Made by a program: the position numbers and the translations under genes. From contig CP091737.1 of NCBI GenBank assembly GCA_022010055.1, positions 620,001 to 684,000 of the forward strand: DNA of 64,000 nucleotides. The letters are read 5' to 3'. The DNA comes from Treponema sp. (lineage in GTDB: Bacteria; Spirochaetota; Spirochaetia; Treponematales; Treponemataceae). Of the stretch, positions 48,783 through 59,233 are shown piece after piece; position 1 is the stretch's first letter, and each line of letters begins with the position of its first letter. The notes below the pieces were generated by a model. The model did not search any database. It was not told where the DNA came from and saw nothing but the letters and a program-made list of their open reading frames with translations.

Positions 48783-48989
48783 TTAGGCTTAATTTCGAGT
48801 TTTTTTTACAAATTACGAAAGAACGCTTTCGGCATATTTCCAATTTGCTCAGATGGATTTGGCTCGCGCTACGCTTGTATTAATTCGGGTGCTACGCACT
48901 TTAATTAATTCAATCGCCAAAAATCTTCACAAATTGCAAATCTGCCTGCGCTTTTATTCTTTTTGCAAAAAAACTCGATATTCAACCTA
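48783..48989. repeat. Palindromic dispersed repeat, copy R3 (inverted orientation)
   Basis: Starts aggcttaatttcgagttt and ends aactcgatattcaaccta, touching the potD stop codon. It is the reverse complement of R2 with only a few differences. On the potD strand the stop TAA is followed by taggttgaatatcgag, exactly as after patatin. Confidence 0.8.
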
Positions 48990-50043
48990 TTAGTTTGTTG
49001 AAATCCTAAGCGATTCCCACATTGAATAATATTTATCCAGCCAGTCGCCGATGTCGTTCTTCAGCTCGCATTTTTCCATGATTTCAGCCGGATACATTGG
49101 AGTTGTTGTTCTGAATTTTTCCGCCTCGATATTTACGTAGTCCGGAAAACGGAAAAAATCAAGAAATTTTGCATAATTTTCAGGTCTGTGGATAAAATTG
49201 ATGAACTCTGAGGCAAGCCCGACATTCTTTGAGTTTTTCAGAATGCACAGGCTGTCAAGGTATGACGGTCCGCCGTCTTCCGGAATAAAGAAGTCAATTG
49301 TGTCAGCCCATTCGTCCTGCGGAATTTCTCCGTACACGCACTCTGCATAGCCCTGGCAAAGCCACAGGTCGCCGCGCGCAAAATCCTTTCCGAATCCTTC
49401 CGCATCAAATTTTACAATATTCGGAAGCCACTTTGTCTTTATAAGGTTTACGGCAGATTTCAATTCTTCCTCATTTTTTGAGCAGACGCTGTATCCCTGG
49501 TATTTAAGCGCGTCGCCAAGAACTTCGCGGTAGTCGTCCATCATGGAAGCGTGTCCTGCAAACTGCGGGTCTGCAAAAATGTTCCATGTGCGCTCATAGT
49601 TTCCGCCAGGAACTTTTTTCTTGTTTACGGAAATTCCGGCGGCTCCAAAATAATAAGGAACGGCGTAAACCATTTCCGGGTCGTAAGGAATTTTTTCAAG
49701 AATTTTAGGATTTATCTTATCTCTGTTTGTAAATTTTGACTGGTCTATTGGCTGCAGCATTCCTTTTTTCAGCATTATTGAAACAAAATCCTGCGATGGA
49801 ACTACAATGTCAAAACTTTTTGCCCCGCCGTTCACGAGCTTGTTGTACATCGTTTCGTTTGAGTCGTATTCACTTACTACAACCTTGCAGTTGAATTCTG
49901 TTTCAAATGCGGCTACTACTTCAGTAGGAGTGTAGTAAGTCCAGCTGTAAAGTCTTAAAACTTGTTTTTTTTTCGCAAGAAACAAGACCGAGCGCTGCCA
50001 CAGCTACAAATGCGGCGGCAATAATTTTAGAAGTGATTTTCAT
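48990..50043 (-). CDS. potD: Spermidine/putrescine-binding lipoprotein PotD (frame break near 49975)
   Basis: About 350 residues. The lipoprotein signal starts MKITSKIIAAAFVAVAALG and ends LVSC, then an A8-9 run shifts the frame into KKKQVLRLYSWTYYTP, the usual PotD start. Polyamine-pocket segments include SYDIVVP-like SFDIVVPSQDF, VPYYFGAAGISVNKK and YLDSLCILKNSKN. It captures polyamines for PotABC. I extend the gene to ATG 50043 because the signal peptide lies in the other frame. Last gene of the potABCD operon; repeat R3 follows. Confidence 0.92.
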
Positions 50044-50098
50044 AAATCAGCCCTCCAAAAATAAAAAAAGAATATTTGAAGCCATCGTTTTTGACGGC

Positions 50099-50974
50099 CT
50101 AATGACCTGCTGCAAAAGTTTTAAGACCTTTTCGCAGGGCAATTGCCATAAGACAGATTATGATGATAAGAACAAAACTCAGCGCGTTAATAACGGGACT
50201 TACGCCGTGCCTTATCATGTTGTAGACATATATTGGAAGCGTTTCTACATTTCCGTTTACAAGGGAGGTTATTACAAAGTCTTCTATGGACATCGTTATA
50301 CTCATCATAAATCCGCTTAAAATTCCGGGAAGAATCGCCGGAACGATTACAAGCCACAGAGTCTGCTTTTCTGATGCGCCAAGGTCGTGGCTTGCCTCGA
50401 TAATCGAATAATCAAATTCATCTACGCGGGCGCTTACCATAAGGTATACAAATGGGAGACAGAATGTTGTGTGTGCGATTATTATTGTAAAAAGTCCAAG
50501 ATTCATGTGAATTCCGCTTAAGAAAATCAGAAGCGAGACACCCATTATGACTTCCGGCAGAACCATCGGCAGAAAACTTACGGACTGAATGTAGTTTTTT
50601 CCAAAAAACTTGTACCAGCTTATTCCTATCGCCGCGAGCGTACCAAGAATTGTGGCTAAAAGCGCGGAAACAATTGCGACTATGGCGCTGTAAAGCAGGC
50701 TCATCCACAGTCGTCCTGAGCTGAAAAGCAGCTCCTCGTACCAGCGGAATGAAATTCCGGTAAAACTAGTTCCTTTTGAGTCATTGAACGAATAAAATAT
50801 AATCACGAACAGAGGAATAAAAAGGAACAGAAGCGCGACAAAAAGCACCGTTTTTGAAAAACTGAAAACAGGCGCATGTTTTTTCCAGAATCGTTTCGCG
50901 TGCTTGTGGTTTTCCGATTTTGGATGACTAGCCTTTTCAAATAAAGACAAAATTACAGAAACTAAAAAATCCAT
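50099..50974 (-). CDS. potC: Spermidine/putrescine ABC permease PotC
   Basis: 291 residues, six membrane helices. The EAA loop is IIEASHDLGASEKQTLWLVI. Start ATG 50974 (MDFLVSVIL) has AAGGAA before it; an upstream in-frame start would overlap potB. 10 bp after potB. Confidence 0.94.
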   Translation of the reverse strand: MDFLVSVILSLFEKASHPKSENHKHAKRFWKKHAPVFSFSKTVLFVALLFLFIPLFVIIFYSFNDSKGTSFTGISFRWYEELLFSSGRLWMSLLYSAIVAIVSALLATILGTLAAIGISWYKFFGKNYIQSVSFLPMVLPEVIMGVSLLIFLSGIHMNLGLFTIIIAHTTFCLPFVYLMVSARVDEFDYSIIEASHDLGASEKQTLWLVIVPAILPGILSGFMMSITMSIEDFVITSLVNGNVETLPIYVYNMIRHGVSPVINALSFVLIIIICLMAIALRKGLKTFAAGH

Positions 50975-50984
50975 GCCGAATTCC

Positions 50985-52010
50985 TTATTTAGAAGATTTG
51001 TTGTCAGCAACGCCAGTTTCTTCGCGCGCCGTTGATTTTTTTAATTTTGCATCCTGGCGTTCGCTTATGAGCATTCCAAGAATCGCAAGCATGCTGACAA
51101 CTGTAAGAAGAACACTGAATGCGGAAGCCAGAGGAAGGTTTCGCGCCTTGTTGATTTGGTCCATTACGATATTTCCAAGCATATAGCTTTCTGTTGAACC
51201 GATTAGCTGCGGAACTGTATAGTTTCCGAAAATAGGAATGAATGTAAAAATCAGCGCGCTTATGATTCCGCTTTTTATGCCAGGAATAAGGATTTTTGTC
51301 ATTGACTGCGGTTTTGTCGCGCCTAAATCGCGTGCCGCTTCCAGAAGTGAAAAGTCAAACCTGTCTACGGAAGTGAAAATCGGCAGTATCGCATAAGGAA
51401 GGTACATATAAATGCTTACAAGTATTACAGCGCCTTTTGTGTACATGAATTTATGCGGAACGAAAACCGCGCCGTCATTTTTTATTGAATGCGCGATATT
51501 GAAAAAAGCTTTGCAAATCCAGTTCAAAAGTCCGTCCTGGCCAAGAATTGTCATCCATGCAAAGACCCTTATCAGGGAATTTGTAAGGAACGGAATTATC
51601 ACAAGGATAAGTAATAGCGTCTGATGCCTGCTCCTGGCGATTGCATATCCGCACGGAAGGGCAATGAGTATTGAGATAAGGGTGGAAAGCACGGACATCC
51701 ACAGCGTTCTTAGCAGAATAAACGCATAGGCTTTGCTGAACATCTGTCTGTATGCGGCAAATGAGAACTCAGGAACTACACCCCCGAACATATCTCTCTT
51801 CATAAATGAATAGCAGAGGATTATTGCCAGCGGAATTACAAAAAAAACGGAAAACCATGCTCCCATAGGCCAGGCGTAAGCAGGTCCCGGATTCATTCTT
51901 TTTGTCTTTGCGGCTTCGGCCTTTTCAGCAAGACGCAGCAAAAATGTTTTTTTACCGGCTTTGGAATTTTCTTTTTCCGCCGGTGGATGTCCTTCTTTTA
52001 TCTCTTTCAT
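50985..52010 (-). CDS. potB: Spermidine/putrescine ABC permease PotB
   Basis: 341 residues, six membrane helices after a ~50-residue charged N-terminal tail. The EAA loop is LLEAARDLGATKPQSMTKIL. I choose ATG 52010 (MKEIKEGHPP), 10 bp after the potA stop, because an earlier start would lie inside potA. Pairs with PotC. Confidence 0.94.
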   Translation of the reverse strand: MKEIKEGHPPAEKENSKAGKKTFLLRLAEKAEAAKTKRMNPGPAYAWPMGAWFSVFFVIPLAIILCYSFMKRDMFGGVVPEFSFAAYRQMFSKAYAFILLRTLWMSVLSTLISILIALPCGYAIARSRHQTLLLILVIIPFLTNSLIRVFAWMTILGQDGLLNWICKAFFNIAHSIKNDGAVFVPHKFMYTKGAVILVSIYMYLPYAILPIFTSVDRFDFSLLEAARDLGATKPQSMTKILIPGIKSGIISALIFTFIPIFGNYTVPQLIGSTESYMLGNIVMDQINKARNLPLASAFSVLLTVVSMLAILGMLISERQDAKLKKSTAREETGVADNKSSK

Positions 52011-52020
52011 GTTTCTGCCT

Positions 52021-53212
<1,192 letters not shown>

Positions 53213-53394
53213 GTGCGTTTCCTCTGTATAAACATAATTTATTTTTGTTACAATGTAACTAATACATAGAATAGTCAATAATGTTTTCTTAAATATTTTA
53301 TTTTTTTTGAAACTTTTTTTCAAAACTTGCAGAGTGCGGCAATCTGCATTATAGTTAAAGACAAATCGGATAATTTTTTTTATGAGGTAATACG

Positions 53395-53634
53395 ATGGTA
53401 TCTCTTGTAATTGGTCTTGTTTTTATTGCGTTTACAGTTTTTTCCGTGCTTCCGAATATGCCGCTCAACTGGGGCGCTGATGTTGTGCTTTTCTTAAAAG
53501 GCTGCGCGCCTGTGCTTGCCGCGTTCCTTGGGCTTATCCTTCTTTTTATCGGTGCGGCCGACATAAAGGATAAAAAAGAAGCGAAAAAGGAAGAGAAGGA
53601 AGCCCGCGCAAGGGCCGAGGAAAACAAGGAATAA
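53395..53634 (+). CDS. Small membrane protein, unknown (79 aa)
   Basis: Two hydrophobic helices (~1-20 and ~33-57, [18 protein letters not shown]) followed by a strongly charged Lys/Glu tail ([20 protein letters not shown]) likely to form a helix in the cytoplasm. RBS GAGG stands ahead of ATG 53395. No family recognised. It precedes rplM by 160 bp. Confidence 0.65.
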   Translation: MVSLVIGLVFIAFTVFSVLPNMPLNWGADVVLFLKGCAPVLAAFLGLILLFIGAADIKDKKEAKKEEKEARARAEENKE

Positions 53635-53656
53635 GTGTTTTCTTTGTGTTTGAGTA

Positions 53657-53686
53657 TTGACTTGAACATTTGATTTGTAGTACATT
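53657..53686 (+). promoter_or_regulatory. Putative promoter of rplM-rpsI
   Basis: TTGACT (53657-53662), 18 bp, TACATT (53681-53686), 110 bp before rplM. Confidence 0.45.
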
Positions 53687-53795
53687 TAAATCCCCGTATA
53701 TAGGAATGACGACTGCTCATCGTTGTTCTGCAGTTTATTTTGTCAGATGCAAAGACATTTAAACCGCATAAAACTTTAAATATTAAGGTATATAC

Positions 53796-54227
53796 ATGAA
53801 AACTATTTTCGTAAATGAAAAAGCTCAGAAGCGCGACTGGTATGTTATCGACGCTGCTGGCAAACCACTTGGACGCGTAGCTGCAAAAGCTGCTGCCATT
53901 GCTCGCGGTAAGAATAAGCCTACTTACACACCTAACCAGGAGATGGGTGATTATGTTGTAATCATCAATGCTGATAAAGTTGCTGTAACAGGCGGAAAAG
54001 AAACAAAAAAGATTTACTACAAATATACAACTGGTTTTGTAGGAAGTCTTCGCGCTCATACATTTGAAAAATTGATTGAAAAGCATCCTGAGGAACCTGT
54101 TACTCTTGCAGTAAAAGGCATGCTTCCTGGTGGACGTCTTGGACGTGTTCTCCTTTCTAACGTAAAAGTTTACGCTGGCGCAGAACACCCGCATTCAGCT
54201 CAGAACCCAAAGGTTGTTGAACTTTAA
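53796..54227 (+). CDS. rplM: 50S ribosomal protein L13
   Basis: 143 residues, normal length. Opens MKTIFVNEKAQKRDWYVIDA; GRVAAKAAAIARGKNKPTYTP and VKGMLPGGRLGR are the family landmarks. Binds 23S rRNA early in 50S assembly. Classic rplM-rpsI pair, 13 bp apart. Confidence 0.98.
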   Translation: MKTIFVNEKAQKRDWYVIDAAGKPLGRVAAKAAAIARGKNKPTYTPNQEMGDYVVIINADKVAVTGGKETKKIYYKYTTGFVGSLRAHTFEKLIEKHPEEPVTLAVKGMLPGGRLGRVLLSNVKVYAGAEHPHSAQNPKVVEL

Positions 54228-54240
54228 TTAGGAGTCTAAG

Positions 54241-54633
54241 ATGGTAAAAAACATTGCTATTGGAACAGGTAGAAGAAAGACAGCTGTCGCTCGTGTTTTT
54301 GTACGCGACGGCTCAGGAAAAATTGTTGTAAACGGAAAAGATGTTAAAGACTACTTCGCTACGGAAGAGCAGGTTAAGGTTGTTCAGCAGCCGCTTCTTG
54401 TAACTTCAAGCGACAGCAAATACGATGTTCTTATCAACGTGTTTGGCGGCGGATTGAACGGACAGGCTGCGGCTTGCCTTCATGGACTTTCACGCGCTTT
54501 GACTCAGCTTGATCCTGACAACAGAACATCATTGAAGTCAAACGGATTCCTTACCCGCGATTCTCGTATGGTTGAACGCAAGAAGTTCGGACAGAAGGGC
54601 GCTCGCCGACGCTTCCAGTTCTCTAAACGCTAA
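54241..54633 (+). CDS. rpsI: 30S ribosomal protein S9
   Basis: 130 residues. [20 protein letters not shown] at the start and the conserved C-terminus [17 protein letters not shown], whose terminal Lys-Arg reaches the P-site tRNA. RBS AGGAG. The last two codons fall within the first unit of a 17-bp tandem repeat. Confidence 0.98.
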   Translation: MVKNIAIGTGRRKTAVARVFVRDGSGKIVVNGKDVKDYFATEEQVKVVQQPLLVTSSDSKYDVLINVFGGGLNGQAAACLHGLSRALTQLDPDNRTSLKSNGFLTRDSRMVERKKFGQKGARRRFQFSKR

Positions 54634-54676
54634 AGCGTTTTTAACGCTAGGGCGTTTTTAACGCTAAGGCGTTTAT
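54626..54676 (+). repeat. Three tandem 17-bp hairpin units at the rpsI stop
   Basis: Units aacgctaaagcgttttt, aacgctagggcgttttt and aacgctaaggcgtttat lie back to back. Each forms an AACGC/GCGTT stem with a T tail, so each resembles a small terminator. The array starts inside the final rpsI codons. Confidence 0.7.
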
Positions 54677-54692
54677 TTTACAGGGAAGTCTG

Positions 54693-55349
54693 TTGATAGT
54701 GCTTTCAAAGGAGCAGGTTTCGTCAGAGGTTATGAAAATAACTTCTGATTCGGGACTTGCTTTTTTTATTCGTTCATATTATCTCAAGGTTGTAAAGCCT
54801 GAAGCCATTGCGGTAAATGCTGAATTTACGGACGAGCAGGAAAAAGATATTGTTGATTCAGGCTTTGCGTTTGCGGCCGAGTCAAAGGCCTTGGATTACC
54901 TTTCCCGGGCGGAGCAGTGCCGTTCCGGTCTTGCAAAAAAACTTCTGAATAAAAATCATGAAAAAAAAGCCGTGGATGCGGCGCTGGACTACCTTGAGTT
55001 AAAAAATTATCTTTCAGATGAGCGCTTCGCCCGCTCATGGCTTAATTCAAGGCGCATCAATCATTCGGAAGGCCGGGTAAAACTTGCGGCGGAGCTTGCC
55101 GCCCGCGGAATAAGCAGGGATGTTGCCGGAAAGGTGCTGGATGATTTTTTTGCCGAGACTTCGGAGATGGACTTTTGTAAAAAAGATTTTTACAAAATTT
55201 CAAAAACTTGCTCTGATTCTGAAAAAATAATCCGCAGGATGTCTTCCCACGGATTTTCATATTCAATGATAAAAAAGGTCATTCGCGCGGAAGGCGCTTG
55301 CCAGGATTATTTAGATGGAATAAATGGCGCGCCGGGCGGGTCTTTGTAA
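54693..55349 (+). CDS. recX: RecX-like regulatory protein
   Basis: 218 residues, mostly helical. The RecX core is visible: ALDYLSRAEQCRSGLAKKLL, LDYLELKNYLSDERFARSW and KLAAELAARGISRDVAGKVL. It would bind and modulate RecA filaments. TTG start at 54693 with AGGGA upstream; a ~70-residue N-terminal extension precedes the usual RecX region. recA is not in the window. Confidence 0.82.
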   Translation: MIVLSKEQVSSEVMKITSDSGLAFFIRSYYLKVVKPEAIAVNAEFTDEQEKDIVDSGFAFAAESKALDYLSRAEQCRSGLAKKLLNKNHEKKAVDAALDYLELKNYLSDERFARSWLNSRRINHSEGRVKLAAELAARGISRDVAGKVLDDFFAETSEMDFCKKDFYKISKTCSDSEKIIRRMSSHGFSYSMIKKVIRAEGACQDYLDGINGAPGGSL

Positions 55350-55350
55350 T

Positions 55351-56313
55351 TTATCTTACGTACAGATATGCAGGGTATTGCAGCGTTGCTTCCTGGACTA
55401 TTCCTTTCAGGACTTTTGACGCGGGTGCGGCGGAAGAAATTTTACCCATAAGAAAATCGTATACGCTCATTGATTTTTCGTATTTAAAGTCAACTACCTT
55501 GTATTTTTTTCCGTCGAATTCATTCTCCGACATATTTTTAATCATGTTTTCCCATGAATCAACGGCGTCGATAAGTCCGTTTTTTAATGCCTGGTTTGCC
55601 GTGTAAATTCTTCCGTCCGCAAGGGTTTTTACATCGTTTATCGGGATATTCCGGCTCATGGCTACAATGCTTGTGAACTGCTCGTAGCATTCATCGGAAA
55701 TTGACTGCATGATTTTTCGCTGTTCTTCTGTAACAGGTTCGTTTACGCTGAACATATTCTTGTTTTTTCCGGAATGGATTGTCTCGGACTTTATGCCGAG
55801 CTTTTCAAAGAATCCTGTAAAATCGTAGGAGCTTCCTGTTATAACACCGATTGAGCCGGTCAGGGTGTTTCTGTTTGCATATATTTTTTTTGCGGCGCAG
55901 GAGATGTAGTATCCTCCGGAAGCGGAAAGTTTTCCCTGGTATACATAGACTGGCTTTCCGGTCGTCTTGTAGTCCTGCAGGGCAAGGTACGCTTCGTCGG
56001 CTTCGTATACAGCGCCTCCTGGAGAATCCATGAAAACCGCGATTCCCATGTTTTTCTTGTCATTTTTAAGGGTTTTTATCGTGTCTAAAAGCCATTCCTG
56101 ATTGTAAGTCTGATTTTCTTCCTGAATTACGCCTTCGATGTAAAGAGCGGCTATATAATTTTTTGCCGGTTTTGTAAATACGATAGTCTGATTCTTGAGG
56201 TTTGACTCAGAATTATTGTCCGACGCCAGCAGCTTATAAATTCCGCAGATGATGGCAAATGTTATTATGGCGATAAAAACAATCAGGCCTGTTCTTTGTT
56301 TTTTGTTTTTCAT
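55351..56313 (-). CDS. sppA: Signal peptide peptidase SppA (S49 family)
   Basis: 320 residues, single N-terminal membrane anchor (~9-29). FMDSPGGAVYEADEAYLAL, the nucleophile region KLSASGGYYISCAAKKIYA and NTLTGSIGVITG are S49 signatures; this is the short, one-domain form. Degrades leftover signal peptides on the outer face of the inner membrane. The DUF975 gene ends at its first base, so the two are co-transcribed. Confidence 0.94.
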   Translation of the reverse strand: MKNKKQRTGLIVFIAIITFAIICGIYKLLASDNNSESNLKNQTIVFTKPAKNYIAALYIEGVIQEENQTYNQEWLLDTIKTLKNDKKNMGIAVFMDSPGGAVYEADEAYLALQDYKTTGKPVYVYQGKLSASGGYYISCAAKKIYANRNTLTGSIGVITGSSYDFTGFFEKLGIKSETIHSGKNKNMFSVNEPVTEEQRKIMQSISDECYEQFTSIVAMSRNIPINDVKTLADGRIYTANQALKNGLIDAVDSWENMIKNMSENEFDGKKYKVVDFKYEKSMSVYDFLMGKISSAAPASKVLKGIVQEATLQYPAYLYVR

Positions 56314-56995
56314 TTAGTCCTCTGTAAGATCTTCTGGTTTTAAGCGTTTTGTCTCAATTGCCTCTGTTAGAAGCGCATGGTAGACATTTGTCATTGTCAT
56401 GAGATAATAAGGCTGAATCCACAAAAAGCCTATTCCGGCGGTTAAGGTTCCAAGAATGAACCAGCCTGAAAAGCTAAGGTCTGTCATAAAAATATCCATT
56501 TTATGGTTTCTTGTGATTTCTATGCTTATGCGCATTGCCTTGAATACAGAAATATTCGGATATTCAAGCGCTATGAATTTTGTCATGCAGTAAGAGTAGT
56601 GCTTTACGATTCCTGGAATAGCAAAAAGGCAGAACCACAGAAATGTCCAGAGAAACTCCCATGCTCCGCAGAGTATTGCCCGCCCGAATTTGCTGAAGCC
56701 TTCCAGAAAATCTCCGAAAGTTATTTTTTCAGGTCCGCGCGACATTTTCAGGTGAAGGTTCAGCTGCGCGTATACGATTATAAAAACTATGCAGAGTTCT
56801 ATAAGAAAAAATGAGTCCATCAGGAATTCCGCGGCGCTGTTTACAGGCAATAAATTTTCTGTCGTGTTGAAAAATTCCGGAATATTTATCATTGCGGAAA
56901 CCACAAGATAAATTATTGTCGCCAGAACAGGAATTGTCCATCTTCTTTTTAACTGGACACAGGCGTATTTTTTTATATTTTTTTCTATTATACAT
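56314..56995 (-). CDS. DUF975-family membrane protein (frame break near 56970)
   Basis: About 227 residues, five or so membrane helices; GIVKHYSYCMTKFIALEYPN and AMRISIEITRNHKMDIFMTDLSF are typical of DUF975. The N-terminus MYNRKKYKK is followed, after a shift in an A7 run, by YACVQLKRRWTIPVLATIIY, so I begin at ATG 56995 rather than at a later internal start. Function unknown; often beside membrane proteases or lipid genes. Confidence 0.78.
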
Positions 56996-57034
56996 AAAAG
57001 AAATCTACTCCCTATATTATATTGTTGTCAATAA

Positions 57035-57655
57035 TTAGTTTTGATTTTCTGAAAGGGCATTCAGCATTTCGCTGTAGTACCGGCTCTCTATGTCTTTTTC
57101 AGGAATTCCGCATCTTGAAAGAAGTCTTTTCAGTTCCGCCTGTATTTTTTCTGTTGTTTCCGCGTTGTTTTTCCCGGAAAGAATTTCTATCTCTATAAAA
57201 TCGCCGAGCTTTTCAACATTGCACAGTTCAAGGGTCGCTTTTCCGCATTCTGTTTCCGCGCTGAAAATCATCGCTTCCTTTTTCTTCTTAAGGGCAGGAA
57301 CAAAGCCTGCGTCGGCAAAGAGCGCCTCTATTGCTTCTGTGCTTGAAATTTCAGATTCCTTTTCATCGTTTACTTCTATTGAAATGCCATTTTCGTCAGT
57401 CTTGTTTTCCTTCCTTTTGTATGTGAGGAAATTTACGGTTTTTATTCCGCTTTTAGTTTTTTCAGTCTGTATGCGTATTCTTGCAGAAATATAATTTTTT
57501 TTATTCGCTTCCTCGTTTTTTTTGCCGTCCGTTTTTTGCAGGTGAAAATAAGTGTCATTTTTTGTCACTGTTTTTTGATATTCTGCAAAAGAATTTAACA
57601 TGTTGGTAAGCTTTTCGCGGTCGTAAACGTGCGCTTTTAGTTCGATTTCCGTCAT
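57035..57655 (-). CDS. CYTH-domain (class IV adenylate cyclase-like) protein
   Basis: 206 residues. The ExExK tunnel motif is in MTEIELKAH; further basic and acidic tunnel residues follow (SARIRIQTE, LTYKRKE, FIEIEILSG, DIESRYYSEML). CYTH enzymes act on triphosphates (thiamine triphosphate, polyphosphate, or ATP to cAMP). The exact reaction cannot be chosen here. TATACT lies 7 nt before the ATG without an SD: a leaderless candidate. Confidence 0.86.
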   Translation of the reverse strand: MTEIELKAHVYDREKLTNMLNSFAEYQKTVTKNDTYFHLQKTDGKKNEEANKKNYISARIRIQTEKTKSGIKTVNFLTYKRKENKTDENGISIEVNDEKESEISSTEAIEALFADAGFVPALKKKKEAMIFSAETECGKATLELCNVEKLGDFIEIEILSGKNNAETTEKIQAELKRLLSRCGIPEKDIESRYYSEMLNALSENQN

Positions 57656-57662
57656 ATTTTTA

Positions 57663-57703
57663 AGTATACAGGATTTTCAAAAAAAATAAATAAATGCTAA
57701 TAT
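57663..57703. promoter_or_regulatory. Divergent -10 elements for CYTH and dus genes
   Basis: Minus-strand TATACT (57668-57663) is 7 nt from the CYTH ATG; plus-strand TAATAT (57698-57703) is 6 nt from the dus ATG. Neither gene has an SD. Confidence 0.45.
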
Positions 57704-57709
57704 TTTTGA

Positions 57710-58711
57710 ATGAAGTTAATTTGCGCTCCGATGGCGACTTTGAGCCATCCTGCTTTTAGAATGTTAATAGAAGAATTCGGCGGCTGCGACGAATATTATA
57801 CCGAGATGATAAACGCGCCGTCTTTGCTGAACAACGGACAGTTTGAGAAATTTTATATAAATCCGGCTCCTGCGCCTGAAAAAATTGTCTGGCAGCTTAC
57901 CGGAAAATCCGCCGGACCGATTGTGGAGGCGGCTGCAGTTCTTGCTGCGGCAGGTGGAATAGGCGTTGACCTGAATATGGGCTGTTCTGCGCCTGATATT
58001 GTCAACAGCGGGGCGGGAATTGCCTGGATGCTTAAGCCGCGGTCAGAAACCCTGGAGCTTGTTCGGGGAGTAAAAAACGCGCTGGAGGAATACGAGGCGA
58101 AAACCGGAATCCACAGAAGGTTCAGCGTGAAATTCAGGCTTGGAGACGAGGATTTTACGGATGAAAGTTTTTTTTCTTTTTCAGATATGCTTGTGGAGAA
58201 CGGAGTTGAACGGCTTGCGCTTCATCCCCGCACAAAAAAGGAAAAATACCGGGATTTGCCGCGATGGAGCTATGCGGAAAAGCTTGCGGAACGCTATTCT
58301 GGAAAAATATCGGTGGTTGTAAACGGCGATATAAAGGACTTTGAATCGGCTAAAAAAGCGGAAAAAGAATGCGCTTCCTGCGAAGGCCTTATGATTGGCA
58401 GGATGGCGGTTCAGAAGCCGTGGATTTTTGCGGAAATCTCAAGGTCGCTGTCGGAATCTCGCCCGGAAAAACAGCCGGTCGACTTGTTGAAGTGTTCTCT
58501 GGATTTTATAGATTTTGTTGAAAAATTTCAGCCGCCTGAATTTTACAGGACCCGTCTTCAGAGGTTTTTTACGTATTTCTGCATGAATTTTTCGTTTGCC
58601 CATTACGCGCAGACGCAGATGCTCAATGCGAAAAATATCGAGGATTCAAGGGCGCGGATTTCCGCTTATTTTCAGAAAGTTCCGGAAGACCGATTTAAAT
58701 TCAGCGTATAA
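57710..58711 (+). CDS. dus: tRNA-dihydrouridine synthase
   Basis: 333 residues. FMN barrel start LICAPMATLSHPAFR; catalytic cysteine in DLNMGCSAPDI; KFRLGDED, LALHPRTKKEKY and VVNGDIKDFESA with LMIGRMAVQKPWIF complete the flavin/phosphate site. Reduces uridine in tRNA D-loops with NADPH. Which position it modifies is not clear. Probably leaderless. Confidence 0.95.
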   Translation: MKLICAPMATLSHPAFRMLIEEFGGCDEYYTEMINAPSLLNNGQFEKFYINPAPAPEKIVWQLTGKSAGPIVEAAAVLAAAGGIGVDLNMGCSAPDIVNSGAGIAWMLKPRSETLELVRGVKNALEEYEAKTGIHRRFSVKFRLGDEDFTDESFFSFSDMLVENGVERLALHPRTKKEKYRDLPRWSYAEKLAERYSGKISVVVNGDIKDFESAKKAEKECASCEGLMIGRMAVQKPWIFAEISRSLSESRPEKQPVDLLKCSLDFIDFVEKFQPPEFYRTRLQRFFTYFCMNFSFAHYAQTQMLNAKNIEDSRARISAYFQKVPEDRFKFSV

Positions 58712-58757
58712 AAAATAATTGCCAAAAAAATAATTGCCGCGGAGGGCTATATAAAAC

Positions 58758-58787
58758 TTGACGATAAAATACGCCCTATGTTATTCT
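58758..58787 (+). promoter_or_regulatory. Putative promoter of yajC-secDF
   Basis: TTGACG (58758-58763), 18 bp, TATTCT (58782-58787), about 50 bp before yajC with AAAGGA as RBS. Confidence 0.5.
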
Positions 58788-58837
58788 ATAAGAACTGAAC
58801 TTTTCAGTAATTTACATATTTAAAAAGGAAAAAAGAC

Positions 58838-59215
58838 ATGTCGTTTATTTCACTTCTTCAGGAAGCCCCTGGCGGAGCTCCAAGTGCTTCTGGCGCAGCA
58901 GGATTGCTTTCTACAATCGTTCCATTTTTATTGATTATTGTAATCTTTTATTTTTTCTTGATTCGTCCTCAGAATAAGAAACAGAAAGAGACAGAAAAAA
59001 TGATTGCCGCCCTTAAAAAAGGTGACAAAGTTGTAACAATCGGTGGAATCCATGGGGTTGTATCTTCAACAAAAGAAAAGACGGTTATTGTAAAAGTTGA
59101 CGATAACTGCAAGGTTGAATTTAGCCGTTCGGCGATTGCCGGAGTTGAATCAGATAAAACTGATAAAACAGAAACAAAAAAAGAAGAGGCTTCTGAAGAA
59201 GCTGAAAAAAAATAA
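58838..59215 (+). CDS. yajC: Preprotein translocase subunit YajC
   Basis: 125 residues. One membrane helix (~24-43) followed by FLIRPQNKKQKETEKM and GDKVVTIGGIHGVV, the YajC hallmark. A charged Lys/Glu/Thr tail follows. Accessory partner of SecDF; first gene of yajC-secD-secF. Confidence 0.96.
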   Translation: MSFISLLQEAPGGAPSASGAAGLLSTIVPFLLIIVIFYFFLIRPQNKKQKETEKMIAALKKGDKVVTIGGIHGVVSSTKEKTVIVKVDDNCKVEFSRSAIAGVESDKTDKTETKKEEASEEAEKK

Positions 59216-59233
59216 AATAACGGGGTAAACAAG

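Noticed and set aside
15753..48989. R1-R3 as CRISPR repeats
   Set aside because: The copies are tens of kb apart, ~200 bp long and palindromic throughout, with no spacers.
53355..54194. 279-codon minus-strand open frame across the small membrane gene and rplM
   Set aside because: It is antisense to ribosomal protein L13 and has no recognisable domain.
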